Assembly: GCF_033441515.1 (NCBI RefSeq)
Contig: NZ_JAWQJT010000001.1
Coordinates: 2,170,001 to 2,234,000 of the forward strand
From: Amycolatopsis solani
Lineage (GTDB): Bacteria; Actinomycetota; Actinomycetes; Mycobacteriales; Pseudonocardiaceae
DNA: 64,000 nt
Reading direction: 5' to 3'
Both the position numbers and the translations under genes were made by a program. The stretch's first letter is position 1. Each line of letters opens with the position of its first letter. This document shows, one piece after another, positions 24,397 to 35,590 of this stretch. The notes below the pieces were generated by a model. The model did no database searches. It saw only the letters and a list, made by a program, of their open reading frames with translations, and was not told the DNA's origin.

Positions 24397-24481
24397 CGCC
24401 CCAATGTGGCATTGGGTGCGTCCAGCGCACCCAATGTGGCGTTCGGTGCGTCAGACGCACCGAACGCCACATTGGGGCGCT
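24395..24481. repeat. Compound REP-like inverted repeat
   Basis: The unit GCCCCAATGTGGC, then a T-T-G/C-G-G-T-G-C-G-T end, appears twice in one direction and once inverted. The strongest hairpin has arms around a CAG loop at 24454-24456. It lies between convergent genes, and a related 57-bp copy is at 54838-54894. It can act as a bidirectional terminator. Confidence 0.8.
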
Positions 24482-24486
24482 TGGAC

Positions 24487-25332
24487 TTAACCGCGCTGCG
24501 AGCGGACCCCGAGGAGCACGTCCTCCCAGGACGGCACGATCGGGTGGTTCTTCTTGGCCTTCGGCCGTGGCTGGTCGGTCGCCGTTTCCTCTTCCGGGTC
24601 CGCCGGGACGCGCGGGATCTCGCGGGTGTCGTCGTCCGGGTCGGGCTCGGCCGACGGCAGCTCGGCGCGTTCCGGCGCGACCGAATCCAGCGTCGGCTGG
24701 AACTCCGTTTCGCGGGCCGGGTCCAGGGCGCGGACCGTCCGGGGCGGGCGGTACGCGTTCGGGTCCAGGAGGACTTCGGCGTTCTCGTCGAGCGCCGTCA
24801 CCGTGCCGCCGTGCGCGCCGGGGGAAAACGCCCAGTGCGCGCGGTTGTCCGACCGGCCGGCCTTCCACCGGAGCACGACGACCCAGCGGCCGTCGTCGCC
24901 CTTCCACGAGTCCCAGGTGGCCTGCGAGTAGTCGTGCCCGCGGACGCCGAAGCCGTACGCGACGACCTCGCCGAGCGTCTGCACGTCGGGGCCGTCTTCG
25001 CGGACCGGGTGGGCGCTCTGCGCGAGTTCGGCGGTGCGCGAACGCTCCAGCAGAACGGGGTAGGCGAAGCGTTCGACGCGCTGCACCGAAATGCCGGCGC
25101 CGCTCGCGACCTGCTCGACTGACTCACCGGCGCGGATTCGCGCCTGGATCTCGCGTGGCCGCATCTGGCTCTCCAACTCGATTTCGATCTGGCCGAGGCG
25201 GGTGATGTCCCCCCGCGCCGCCGCACGCAGTCGCTCATCAGCCGGGAGCAGGAAGCGAGTGCGGCTCGCCGGGTCTTCGAGCACGATGGACTTGCCGTCC
25301 TCGTGCAGCCCGACCACTCGCAGCGCCCGCAT
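24487..25332 (-). CDS. sepH: Septation protein SepH
   Basis: This 281-residue actinobacterial cell-division protein contacts FtsZ and helps its assembly at septa. The N-terminal DUF3071 domain includes a helix-turn-helix (residues about 60 to 95: M-R-P-R-E-I-Q-A-R-I-R-A-G-E-S, then A-G-I-S-V-Q-R-V-E-R-F-A-Y-P). A short W-D-S-W-K-G and V-V-V-L-R-W-K-A-G region follows, then an acidic disordered C-terminal third ending H-P-I-V-P-S-W-E-D-V-L-L-G. It lies next to the DUF2537 and YjbR genes and upstream, in mycobacterial order, of serC. No partner division genes are close. Confidence 0.9.
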   Translation of the reverse strand: MRALRVVGLHEDGKSIVLEDPASRTRFLLPADERLRAAARGDITRLGQIEIELESQMRPREIQARIRAGESVEQVASGAGISVQRVERFAYPVLLERSRTAELAQSAHPVREDGPDVQTLGEVVAYGFGVRGHDYSQATWDSWKGDDGRWVVVLRWKAGRSDNRAHWAFSPGAHGGTVTALDENAEVLLDPNAYRPPRTVRALDPARETEFQPTLDSVAPERAELPSAEPDPDDDTREIPRVPADPEEETATDQPRPKAKKNHPIVPSWEDVLLGVRSQRG

Positions 25333-25522
25333 TTCTCGCCTCCCCGATCTTCTTCACCGTTGTGGGTGCCCACGTTAGAACGGCGCGTCGACTTGACGCG
25401 CGAGGCGCGCCGAGTCCGTGCCGAACTGCCCACTGTTCATTTGGCGACGTTCGCATCATGGGTCACCCAGGTCAGCGGCTGCTGGGTGACACGCCGGACA
25501 CGGTCAGTCACGATCGAGTGGA

Positions 25523-26674
25523 TCAAGAAGGCGGTAGCCGGACCGTCACCGTGAGACCGCCGCGCCGCCCCGGCTGGGCCTCCGCGTAGCCCCCGTGCGC
25601 CTGCGCCACCGACCGCACGATCGACAACCCCAGCCCCGCGTTGCGCGTGTCGCCGGTGCGCTCCGCGCCGCTCACCCGGCGGAACGGTTCGAACAACGCC
25701 GGCACCGCATCGGGCGGCACCACCGGGCCCGAGTTGCGGACCTCCAGCGCCGGGTCCTCGCGGACCTCGACGTACACCCAGCCGCCCGAAGCGTTGTACG
25801 TGAGCGCGTTGACCACCAGGTTCGTCACCAGCCGCTCCAGCAGCACGGGGTCGCCCGCCACCACCCGGGGGCGAAGCCGCGTCTCCACCGCCACCCCCGC
25901 CGCCGTCGCCTGCGCCGCTGTCGCCCGGACCACCGAGGCGACCACCGCGTCCAGCCGGACCGGGGTGCGGGCGTGCAGGCCGCGGTCACTGCGCGCGAGG
26001 ACCAGCAGGCCTTCGATCATCCGTTCGCTTCGCTCGTTCGTGTGCAGCAGGTGCGTCCCGAGCTTCCGCAGCTCCGGCGTCACTTCGGGGTCGGCCATCG
26101 CCACTTCGATCAGCGTTCGTTGCACGGCCAGCGGTGTCCGCAGTTCGTGCGACGCGTTCGCGACGAACCGCTTCTGGCTGTCGAACGACTCCGCGAGCCG
26201 GTCGAGCATGCCGTCGAACGTGTCCGCCAGCTCCTTCAGCTCGTCGGGCGGGCCGTCGAGGTTGATGCGGCGGTCGAGCTTGCCGGCCTCCAGCCGCCGG
26301 GCCGTCGAGGTGATGTCGTGCAGGGGCCGCAGCGCGCGGCCGGCCATCAGCCAGCCGAACAGCACCGCCAGCCCGGCCGTCGCCACCAGCGCGATCCCCG
26401 AGCCGACCAGCAGTGTCGACAGCGTCGAGGAGCGGTAGTCCTCGAGCGAGCCGCTGAGCAGCCGGACGGCCACGCCGGACGACGGCAGGGCCGTCTGCGC
26501 CGGGATGCCGTAGGTCAGGCCCGCCGAGCCGATCGTCGTCGACGCGACCCGGGCCGGGTCCGGCAGCGTGCTCTGCACCAGCAGGTAGTTGATGACGACC
26601 AGGACCAGCCCGGCGAGCAGGAACAGCCCGCCGTACCAGGCGGTGAGCTTCGTCCGGACCGAAAGGCCGTTCAC
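25523..26674 (-). CDS. Sensor histidine kinase of an OmpR-type two-component system
   Basis: This 383-residue membrane kinase has transmembrane helices near residues 12 to 32 and 90 to 112 that flank a short extracellular loop of about 55 residues. A HAMP linker, the HisKA box F-V-A-N-A-S-H-E-L-R-T-P-L with the phosphorylated His, and an HATPase domain (N box V-N-A-L-T-Y-N-A, G box G-L-G-L-S-I-V) follow. Its GTG overlaps the regulator's stop by 4 bases. The system is divergent from a lipoprotein-adaptor-ABC operon and probably controls it. Confidence 0.9.
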   Translation of the reverse strand: MNGLSVRTKLTAWYGGLFLLAGLVLVVINYLLVQSTLPDPARVASTTIGSAGLTYGIPAQTALPSSGVAVRLLSGSLEDYRSSTLSTLLVGSGIALVATAGLAVLFGWLMAGRALRPLHDITSTARRLEAGKLDRRINLDGPPDELKELADTFDGMLDRLAESFDSQKRFVANASHELRTPLAVQRTLIEVAMADPEVTPELRKLGTHLLHTNERSERMIEGLLVLARSDRGLHARTPVRLDAVVASVVRATAAQATAAGVAVETRLRPRVVAGDPVLLERLVTNLVVNALTYNASGGWVYVEVREDPALEVRNSGPVVPPDAVPALFEPFRRVSGAERTGDTRNAGLGLSIVRSVAQAHGGYAEAQPGRRGGLTVTVRLPPS

Positions 26675-27333
26675 GGGGTGCCGAACCGGTAGCCGGCGCC
26701 GGGGACGGTTTCGATCACCGGCGGGTCGCCGAGCTTGCGCCGCAACGTCATCACCGCGACGCGGACCGCGTTCGTGAACGGGTCGGCGTGCTCGTCCCAC
26801 GCCTTGTCGAGCAGCTCCTCGGCGCTGACCACCGCGCCTTCCGCCCGCATGAGCACCTCGAGCACGGCGAACTCCTTCGGCGAGAGCAGCAGGAACCGGC
26901 CGTCGCGGGCGGCCTGGTGGCGCGGCAGGTCGAGGACGACGCCGTCGCGTTCCAGCACCGGCGGCAGCGCCGGCCGCGCGCGCCGCGACAGCGCCTGGAC
27001 GCGGGCGACCAGCTCGGCGAACGCGAACGGCTTCGTCAGGTAGTCGTCGGCGCCGAGGCCGAGCCCGGCCACCCGGTCGGTGACGTCGGCGGCCGCGGTC
27101 AGCATCAGCACCCGCGCCTCGCCGCCGGCCCGGACCACCGCGGCGCAGACGTCGTCGCCGTGCACCTCCGGCAGGTCGCGGTCCAGCACGACGACGTCGT
27201 AGCCGTGCACGCCGACCCGCTCCAGGGCCTGCGCGCCGTCGTAGCAGACGTCGACGGCCATCGAAAACCGCCGAAGCCCCTCCGCGACCGAGTCGGCCAG
27301 CAACCGCTCGTCCTCCACCACCAGCACCCGCAC
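26671..27333 (-). CDS. OmpR family response regulator
   Basis: This 220-residue protein has a receiver domain with phospho-acceptor Asp in V-V-V-L-D-R-D-L-P, the acidic pair V-E-D-E at the start and Lys in L-T-K-P-F. The C-terminal winged helix (residues about 125 to 220) ends with V-P-G-A-G-Y-R-F-G. The GTG at 27333 gives the canonical V-R-V-L-V-V-E-D-E start; the frame upstream is open but lacks coding character. It is transcribed away from the efflux operon starting at 27449, and the 115 bases between them hold both promoters. Confidence 0.92.
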   Translation of the reverse strand: MRVLVVEDERLLADSVAEGLRRFSMAVDVCYDGAQALERVGVHGYDVVVLDRDLPEVHGDDVCAAVVRAGGEARVLMLTAAADVTDRVAGLGLGADDYLTKPFAFAELVARVQALSRRARPALPPVLERDGVVLDLPRHQAARDGRFLLLSPKEFAVLEVLMRAEGAVVSAEELLDKAWDEHADPFTNAVRVAVMTLRRKLGDPPVIETVPGAGYRFGTP

Positions 27334-27448
27334 CGGCCCAGTCTGCGCAGGGAGGCCATAAGGACCGCATAAGCGACGTCGCTTAGCGCGCCCGAATCCC
27401 CCGATCCGTAGACCTGTCACCCGAGGCGACAACGGAAGGAGCGAGCCG

Positions 27449-27982
27449 ATGCGGACACGGATCGCCGCCGCGGCGATCGGGGCGGCACTGCTGCTCGCGG
27501 GCTGCGGCGGCCAGGCGGACGACGGGTCGAAGGTGGCTTCGATCTCGACGCCGCCGAAGTCGGGCGGGCCCACGGCCGCCGACAACAGCGGCAAGAGCGA
27601 CGAAGACAAGATGCGCGAGTTCGCCAAGTGCATGCGCGAGCACGGCGTCGACATGCCCGACCCCAAGCCCGACGGCGGCGGCATGGCCATCACCCTGGGC
27701 GGGGACGGCGCCGACAAGTCCAAGATCGAAGACGCGTCGAAGGCGTGCCGTCACCTCATGCCCAACGGCGGCGAGATGAAGCCGCCGAGCGCCGAGGAGC
27801 TCGACAAGATGCGCAAGAGCGCCAAGTGCATGCGCGACCACGGCATCGACATGCCCGACCCCGACCCGAGCGGCAAGGGGACGGGACGGATCGGCGGGCT
27901 TGGTGACGACCCCAAGAAGTTCGAAGAAGCCGCGAAGGCGTGCGGCCTCGGCATGAGCGTGAAGGCGGCGCCGGCGCAATGA
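27449..27982 (+). CDS. Lipoprotein with duplicated K-C-M-R-x-H-G motif
   Basis: This 177-residue lipoprotein has lipobox L-L-A-G-C at about residue 20. The mature part holds two copies of a module: [18 protein letters not shown] and [18 protein letters not shown], each followed by a second Cys (A-S-K-A-C-R and A-A-K-A-C-G). The module looks like an internal duplication with one disulfide or metal site per copy. It is the first gene of a four-gene operon with overlapping starts, so it is probably an accessory of the ABC efflux system. Family and ligand are unknown. Confidence 0.8.
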   Translation: MRTRIAAAAIGAALLLAGCGGQADDGSKVASISTPPKSGGPTAADNSGKSDEDKMREFAKCMREHGVDMPDPKPDGGGMAITLGGDGADKSKIEDASKACRHLMPNGGEMKPPSAEELDKMRKSAKCMRDHGIDMPDPDPSGKGTGRIGGLGDDPKKFEEAAKACGLGMSVKAAPAQ

Positions 27983-29073
27983 CCCACGTGACCGAACTCA
28001 AGCCGCGCCGTCGCGGCCGGACCCGCTGGTTCGTCGCGGCCGCGGTCCTCGTCGTGGTGCTGGGCACCGGCTCCGTCGTGATCCTGACGCGGGTGTCGAG
28101 CGCGACGCCGGTCAAGGAGGCCGCGCCGCCGCCGGTCGAGACCGCCGAGGTCGTCAAGACCGACCTCAGCGAGGACGAGGAGGCCGACGGCACTCTCGGC
28201 TACGGCGACGAGGAGACCGTCCAGGGCCGCAAGCCCGGCACCATCACGTCACTGCCCGCGGCCGGCGCCAAGATCACCCGGTGCCAGGCGGTGTACGGGG
28301 TGGACGCGAAGCCGGTGCCGCTGTTCTACGGCACGCTCCCGTTCTACCGCGACCTCGCCACCGGCGCGGACGACGGCGCGGACGTCAAGCAGCTGGAGGA
28401 AAACCTCAAGGCGTGCGGCTTCGGCGGGTTCGGCACGCCGGACAAGAAGTTCACGGCGGCGACGGCGGCCGCGCTGAAGAAGTGGCAGAAGTCCCTGGGT
28501 CTGGAGCAGACCGGCGCGTTCGGCCAGGGCGACGTCGTGCTCGCGGCGGGCGAGGTCCGGGTGTCGTCGCTGGCCGCCAAGCCCGGTTCGCCGGCGCAGG
28601 GCGAGGTGCTCAAGACGACCGGGACCGTCCGGTCGGTGCAGGTGAAGCTGGAGGCGGCCAAGCAGGACCTCGCCCGGCAGGGCGCGAAGGCGGCCGTGAC
28701 GATCAACGGCAAGACGACGCCGGGCACGATCACCGACGTCGGCCGCTCCGCCGTCGAGGGCAAGGACGCGGCGGGCAACAACGACGGCAAGCCCACGATC
28801 ACCGTCACCGTCCGGCTCGACGACCCGGCCGCGGGCGGCACCCTCGACTCGTCGCCGGCGAGCGTCCGGTTCACCAAGGACGTCCACCAGGGCGTGCTGG
28901 CGGTCCCGGTCGGCGCGCTGGTCGCGCTCGCCGAAGGCGGGTACGCGGTCGAGGTCGACGAGAACGGCACGCGCCGGCTCGTGGCCGTCCGGACGGGACT
29001 GTTCAGCGGCGGCAAGGTCGAGGTCACCGGCGACGGCCTGACCGCGGGCATGCGGGTGGTGACGACGTCGTGA
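27979..29073 (+). CDS. HlyD-like adaptor with peptidoglycan-binding domain
   Basis: This 364-residue membrane-anchored protein has one N-terminal transmembrane helix (residues about 17 to 37). The outer part resembles a periplasmic adaptor of MacA type but lacks the long coiled coil. A PG_binding_1-like domain replaces it ([14 protein letters not shown], then [13 protein letters not shown]). The C-terminal beta domains ([12 protein letters not shown]) are of adaptor type. The ATG overlaps the lipoprotein stop. Such adaptors pair with MacB-like ABC transporters in Gram-positive actinobacteria, where they may contact the wall. Confidence 0.83.
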   Translation: MTHVTELKPRRRGRTRWFVAAAVLVVVLGTGSVVILTRVSSATPVKEAAPPPVETAEVVKTDLSEDEEADGTLGYGDEETVQGRKPGTITSLPAAGAKITRCQAVYGVDAKPVPLFYGTLPFYRDLATGADDGADVKQLEENLKACGFGGFGTPDKKFTAATAAALKKWQKSLGLEQTGAFGQGDVVLAAGEVRVSSLAAKPGSPAQGEVLKTTGTVRSVQVKLEAAKQDLARQGAKAAVTINGKTTPGTITDVGRSAVEGKDAAGNNDGKPTITVTVRLDDPAAGGTLDSSPASVRFTKDVHQGVLAVPVGALVALAEGGYAVEVDENGTRRLVAVRTGLFSGGKVEVTGDGLTAGMRVVTTS

Positions 29074-29756
29074 CGCCCGTGCTGCGCGTGCACGAGGCCA
29101 CGCGCACCTACCCCGGCGGGGTCGCCGCGCTCGACGGCGTCTCGCTTTCGCTCGAGAACGGCGAAATGGTCGCGATCGTCGGGCCGTCCGGCTCCGGGAA
29201 GTCGACCCTGCTGCACCTGATGGGCACGCTCGACCGGCCGTCGTCGGGGCGGATCGAGCTGCACGGCCACGACGTCGCCGCGCTGCCGGACCGCAAGGTC
29301 TCCGCGCTGCGGTCGCGCTGGATCGGGTTCGTGTTCCAGCAGTTCTTCCTCGACGAAGGGATGAGTGCGGTGGACAACGTGTGCACCGGCCTGCTCTACG
29401 CCGGGGTGCCGCGACGGCGGCGGCGTGACCGGGCGCTGGCCGCGCTCGAGCGCGTCAAGCTGGGGCACCGGGCGTGGCACCGGCCCGGCGAGCTGTCCGG
29501 CGGGGAGCGCCAGCGCGTCGCGATCGCGCGGGCGGTGGTCAACGAGCCGTCGATCCTGCTGGCCGACGAGCCGACCGGCAACCTCGACACCGGCACCGGC
29601 GCGTCCGTGCTGGCGCTGCTCGGGGAGCTGTCGGCGGAGGGCACCACGATCGTCGTGATCACCCACGACCGGGAGATCGCGGCCGGCATGCCGCGCCGGA
29701 TCGAGCTGCTCGACGGGCGGCTGCGGCTGGACACCGGACTGGTGGGTGCGCGATGA
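29070..29756 (+). CDS. ABC transporter ATP-binding protein (MacB/LolD type)
   Basis: This 228-residue ATPase has Walker [11 protein letters not shown]-loop F-Q-Q-F-F, signature [10 protein letters not shown], Walker [13 protein letters not shown] and switch His in V-I-T-H-D. The A-D-E-P-T-G-N-L-D form is typical of the LolD/MacB group. GTG at 29070 overlaps the adaptor's stop (GTGA). It would drive the permease encoded next. Confidence 0.93.
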   Translation: MTPVLRVHEATRTYPGGVAALDGVSLSLENGEMVAIVGPSGSGKSTLLHLMGTLDRPSSGRIELHGHDVAALPDRKVSALRSRWIGFVFQQFFLDEGMSAVDNVCTGLLYAGVPRRRRRDRALAALERVKLGHRAWHRPGELSGGERQRVAIARAVVNEPSILLADEPTGNLDTGTGASVLALLGELSAEGTTIVVITHDREIAAGMPRRIELLDGRLRLDTGLVGAR

Positions 29757-30958
29757 GCCTCGTGACGCTGCCGGAACCGGCCCGGCTCAAGCCACCGGAC
29801 GTCGTCGCGCTCGGCGCGCACGGCATGCGCACGCGGCCGGTGCGCGCGGTGCTGTCGGCGCTGGGCATCGCGATCGGCGTCGCGGCGATGGTCGCGGTGC
29901 TGGCGATCCCGGCGTCCGGCGCGCAGGCGCTGCACGACCGGCTGGCCGCGCTCGGCACGAACCTGCTCACCGCCGGGCCGGGGCAGACGTTGTTCGGGGA
30001 CAACGCGACCCTGCCGGACGACGCCGTCCCGATGGCGAAGCGGATCGGCCCGGTGCAGGCGGTCAGCGGCACCGGGACGACGTCGGCGAACGTGCGGCGC
30101 AGCGACAAGATCGCGCCGAACGACTCCTCCGGGCTCGCCGTGTACGCGGCGCGGCCGGACCTGCTGGCCGTGCTGGGCGGCAAGGTCCGCGTGGGCGCGT
30201 TCCTGGCGGCGGGCAACCAGGACTACCCGGTGGCGGTGCTCGGCGCGCAGGCCGCGGCCCGGCTCGGCATCGACCACCTCGACCCGGCGCGGCCGCCGCA
30301 GGTGCTGATCGGGACGCAGTGGTTCACCGTGGCCGGGATACTGGCGCCGATGCCGCTCGCGCCGGAGATCGAGCGCTCGGCGCTGGTCGGCTGGGACGTC
30401 GCGAAGCGGCTGCTCGGCTTCGACGGCCACCCGTCCACTGTGTACGTCCGCGCCGAAAAGTCCCAAGTGGACAGTGTGCGCTCGGTGCTGGCGGCGACGC
30501 TGAACCCGCAGGCGCCCAACGAGGTCGAGGTGCGCCGCCCGTCGGACGCGCTGGCCGCGCAGAAGCTGACGGACACCACGTACAGCGCGCTGTTCCTCGG
30601 CCTCGGCGGGGTCGCGCTGCTCGTCGGCGGCGTCGGGGTGGCGAACACGATGGTGATCTCGGTGCTGGAACGGCGGCGCGAGATCGGCCTGCGGCGGGCG
30701 TTGGGTGCGACGAAGCGGCAGGTCCGCGGGCAGTTCCTGGCCGAGTCGGTGCTGCTGTCCGGGCTGGGTGGGCTCGCGGGGGTGCTGGCCGGGGTGCTGG
30801 TGACGGCGGGCTACGCGCTGAGCCAGGGGTGGCCGGCGGTCCTGCCGGTCGGGGCGCTGGCCGGTGGGGTGGGGGTCGCGGCCTTGGTGGGGGCGGTCGC
30901 GGGTGCCTACCCGGCGGTCCGGGCGGCTCGGTTGCCGCCCACGCAGGCGCTGGCCTGA
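29753..30958 (+). CDS. ABC transporter permease (MacB/FtsX fold)
   Basis: This 401-residue permease has one transmembrane helix near residue 35 ([17 protein letters not shown]), a large extracytoplasmic domain of about 220 residues, and three C-terminal helices. The FtsX-type segment [19 protein letters not shown] follows the second helix. It completes the operon with ATPase, adaptor and lipoprotein. The whole is likely a mechanotransmission-type exporter of a peptide or antibiotic. A decayed copy of its last 100 bases lies downstream at 31129-31231. Confidence 0.9.
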   Translation: MSLVTLPEPARLKPPDVVALGAHGMRTRPVRAVLSALGIAIGVAAMVAVLAIPASGAQALHDRLAALGTNLLTAGPGQTLFGDNATLPDDAVPMAKRIGPVQAVSGTGTTSANVRRSDKIAPNDSSGLAVYAARPDLLAVLGGKVRVGAFLAAGNQDYPVAVLGAQAAARLGIDHLDPARPPQVLIGTQWFTVAGILAPMPLAPEIERSALVGWDVAKRLLGFDGHPSTVYVRAEKSQVDSVRSVLAATLNPQAPNEVEVRRPSDALAAQKLTDTTYSALFLGLGGVALLVGGVGVANTMVISVLERRREIGLRRALGATKRQVRGQFLAESVLLSGLGGLAGVLAGVLVTAGYALSQGWPAVLPVGALAGGVGVAALVGAVAGAYPAVRAARLPPTQALA

Positions 30959-30970
30959 CTCGGCGAATGT

Positions 30971-31019
30971 CTTGAATGACTCATTCAGGACTTCTGGTGA
31001 CGTGAATGAGTCATTCAAG
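30971..31019. repeat. Palindromic element pair 1 (17-bp inverted repeat)
   Basis: CTTGAATGACTCATTCA (30971-30987) and its exact reverse complement (31003-31019) flank a 15-base loop. Each arm itself contains a GAATGASTCATTC palindrome. It begins 12 bases after the permease stop and may terminate the efflux operon. Confidence 0.85.
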
Positions 31020-31058
31020 ACGCTGGGGCGCGGGCGGGTTGGGTGGGTGTCGGGATGT

Positions 31059-31107
31059 AGTGAATGACTCATTCATGTCGTCTGACGACATGAATGAGTC
31101 ATTCACT
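31059..31107. repeat. Palindromic element pair 2 (24-bp inverted repeat)
   Basis: The arms 31059-31082 and 31084-31107 are exact reverse complements around a single T. They again contain two copies of the GAATGASTCATTC core, starting 30 bases apart as in the other elements. This would be a very stable cruciform or RNA hairpin. Confidence 0.88.
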
Positions 31108-31128
31108 GCGCTGGGGCGCGGGCGCTGG

Positions 31129-31231
31129 CTGGCGGGGTCGGGGTTGCGGCGTTGGTGGGGCGGTCGCGGGTGCATGTCCGGCGGTCCGGGCGGCTCGGGT
31201 TCCCGGTCACGCAGGGCGTCGGGCGGCACGG
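31129..31231 (+). pseudogene. Decayed duplicate of the ABC permease 3' end
   Basis: This stretch aligns base for base with 30852-30954, the last 100 bases of the permease gene. Long identical blocks include GGCGGTCGCGGGTGC and GGCGGTCCGGGCGGCTCGG; single-base insertions and substitutions have destroyed the frame. It is a non-coding remnant. Confidence 0.75.
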
Positions 31232-31343
31232 TTGCGGGTCACGCAGGGCGTCGGGCGGCACGGTTGCGGGTCACGTAGGGCGTCGGGCGGCACGGTTGCG
31301 GGTCACATAGGGCGTCGGGCGGCTCGGCTGCCGCCCACGCAGG
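31184..31343. repeat. Five tandem 32-bp units
   Basis: The units start near 31184, 31216, 31248, 31280 and 31312. The three inner units are almost identical (GCGTCGGGCGGCACGGTTGC, then GGGTCAC and CGCAGG, GTAGG or ATAGG). The first and last units keep the GGCGGCTCGG form found in the permease end, so the array seems to have grown from that duplicate. Confidence 0.8.
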
Positions 31344-31388
31344 CGCCGCCTCACCCGGCTCGCGCTCGGGGGGTGCGGTGCCGGGCCG

Positions 31389-31445
31389 CCGCGGAGGTCG
31401 CGAATGAGTCATTCGCGGCCTCCGCGGTCCCGAATGAGTCATTCG
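31389..31445. repeat. Palindromic element pair 3
   Basis: The cores GAATGAGTCATTC lie at 31402-31414 and 31432-31444. The first sits inside a nested hairpin with outer arms CCGCGGAGG (31389-31397) and CCTCCGCGG (31419-31427). The rest of the 30959 to 31618 interval holds no gene that I can support. Confidence 0.82.
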
Positions 31446-31618
31446 CGACCCCGCGGCGACCGGGCGGTCCGGTCACCACCCCATTGCCGGGGCATGACAC
31501 GGCGACCAAGTGCCGGGTTACACGGCGGCCCCGGATTCAGCACGTTGGAAGATTTCCCGCTCGATCGCGCCCGCGTTGAATGGGCACCGGGGTAGTGATC
31601 GAAGGGGTGGGTGGCTTG

Positions 31619-33136
31619 GTGCGAGTCGAGGCGAACCGGCGGGACTTCCTGCGGTGGCTGGCCACGGCGGGCGCGGGGCTGGCCGCCGCCGGGATCGCGC
31701 CCGCGGTGTTCGCGCGGGAGGCCGCCGCGGCCGGGACCGATGTCGTCGTGGTGACCGGGGCGACCGTTGTCGACGGTACCGACGGGCCCGCCCGGCCGAA
31801 CTCCGCCGTCGTGCTGGTCGGGGACCGGATCGCCTGGGTCGGGCCGGCCGGTGAGGTGCCGCGGTGCGGGACCGCGCGGGTGATCGACGGCCGCGGCCGC
31901 TTCCTCGTGCCCGGTCTCTGGGACATGCACGCCCACGGCATCGAGATGGAAGAGCTGTGGCCGCCGCTGTTCCTGGCCAACGGCGTCACCGGCATCCGGG
32001 AAATGCAAGGCTACGACGAGAACCGCGCCACCCGCGACAAGATCGTCCGCGGCGAGCTGCTCGGCCCGCGGGTCGCGCTGGCCAGCGCCATCATCGACGG
32101 GCCGGTGTCCCTGCTCGGCCCGCCGATCACCCAGGTCGCGAACGCCGAGGAGGCGCGCGCGGCGGTCCGGACCGCCGCGGCCCAGGGCTCGGACTTCGTC
32201 AAGGTGTACTTCTACCTGCCCCGCGAGTGCTTCACCGCGATCGCCGACGAGTGCGACCGGCTCGGCCTCACCTTCGCCGGGCACTGGCCCTACCGGATGG
32301 GGCAGTTGGAGGCCGCCCGGTACGGGCAGCGCAGCTTCGAGCACTCCTTCGGGCTGCCGATCGCGACTTCGCGCCGCCGCGACCAGTTCCTCGCCCAGCT
32401 CGACGCGAAGCCGTTCGACCCCAAGGCCAAGCGCGACTTCTTCAACCTCGCCCGTGAACTCGACCGGCAGGCCGCCCAGTCCTACGACCCGGGCACGGCC
32501 GAGCGCCACTTCGCCGGGCTCAAGGCGCTCGGCACCTGGCTGACCCCGACGTTCGCGGTCAACCGCGTCATCTCGAAGCCCGCCGACACCTACGCGCACG
32601 ACCCGCGGCTCAAGTACGTCTCCCAGGACATCCGCGACTACTGGGCCGACCGGCTCACGCTCTTCACGCCGGGCACGCCGGAGCAGGTCGCCCAGCAGGA
32701 GGAGTACTTCCAGGCGCAGCTGCGGCTCACCGGGGAGGCGTACCGGGCCGGTGTCGGGCTCCTCGGCGGGACCGACTGCCAGAACCCGTACGTCTTCCCC
32801 GGCTTCAGCCTGCACGACGAGCTGGAGTACCTGGTCGAGGCCGGGCTGACCCCGAAGCGGGCACTGCAGACCGTGACCCGCGACGCGGCCGCGTTCCTCG
32901 GCCGGACGGACGTCGGGACGATCACCGCGGGCAAGGCCGCCGACCTGGTGCTGCTGGACGCCGACCCGCTCGCCGACATCCGCGCGGTGCGGCGGATCGA
33001 CACCGTCGTCACCGCGGGCCGCGTGCTCGACCGGGCCAAGCGGGCCCGGATGCTCGCCGACGCGGAAGCCGCGGCGAGCCGGCCGCCGTCGGCGAATGCC
33101 AGGTCAGTGCGCTTGCCGGTGCGCGGCTGCTGCTGA
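31619..33136 (+). CDS. Tat-exported amidohydrolase
   Basis: This metal-dependent hydrolase of about 505 residues is of the imidazolonepropionase/prolidase-like branch. A twin-arginine signal (N-R-R-D-F-L-R-W-L-A, then a hydrophobic stretch ending A-V-F-A-R-E-A-A-A-A) precedes the catalytic barrel. The H-x-H motif is M-H-A-H-G. Later metal or catalytic residues are in F-A-G-H-W-P, E-H-S-F-G and G-G-T-D-C-Q. GTG 31619 gives a normal-length Tat signal with GGGTGG just upstream; GTG 31607 and ATG 31580 are alternatives. It would act outside the membrane on a cyclic amide or dipeptide; the substrate is unknown. Confidence 0.82.
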   Translation: MRVEANRRDFLRWLATAGAGLAAAGIAPAVFAREAAAAGTDVVVVTGATVVDGTDGPARPNSAVVLVGDRIAWVGPAGEVPRCGTARVIDGRGRFLVPGLWDMHAHGIEMEELWPPLFLANGVTGIREMQGYDENRATRDKIVRGELLGPRVALASAIIDGPVSLLGPPITQVANAEEARAAVRTAAAQGSDFVKVYFYLPRECFTAIADECDRLGLTFAGHWPYRMGQLEAARYGQRSFEHSFGLPIATSRRRDQFLAQLDAKPFDPKAKRDFFNLARELDRQAAQSYDPGTAERHFAGLKALGTWLTPTFAVNRVISKPADTYAHDPRLKYVSQDIRDYWADRLTLFTPGTPEQVAQQEEYFQAQLRLTGEAYRAGVGLLGGTDCQNPYVFPGFSLHDELEYLVEAGLTPKRALQTVTRDAAAFLGRTDVGTITAGKAADLVLLDADPLADIRAVRRIDTVVTAGRVLDRAKRARMLADAEAAASRPPSANARSVRLPVRGCC

Positions 33137-33184
33137 GCGCCCGGTAATCTCGGCCGGTCGAGGACCTGGGTCGAGGGGGACGCG

Positions 33185-35534
<2,350 letters not shown>

Positions 35535-35590
35535 TCAGGTCGGGATCGGGCTGCTAACAGAGGTGGGCGGGTGTCCGACATGTGGAATCG

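Noticed and set aside
31184..31343. CRISPR array
   Set aside because: The 32-bp units are directly adjacent without spacers, diverge gradually, and match the neighbouring permease end; no cas genes are present.
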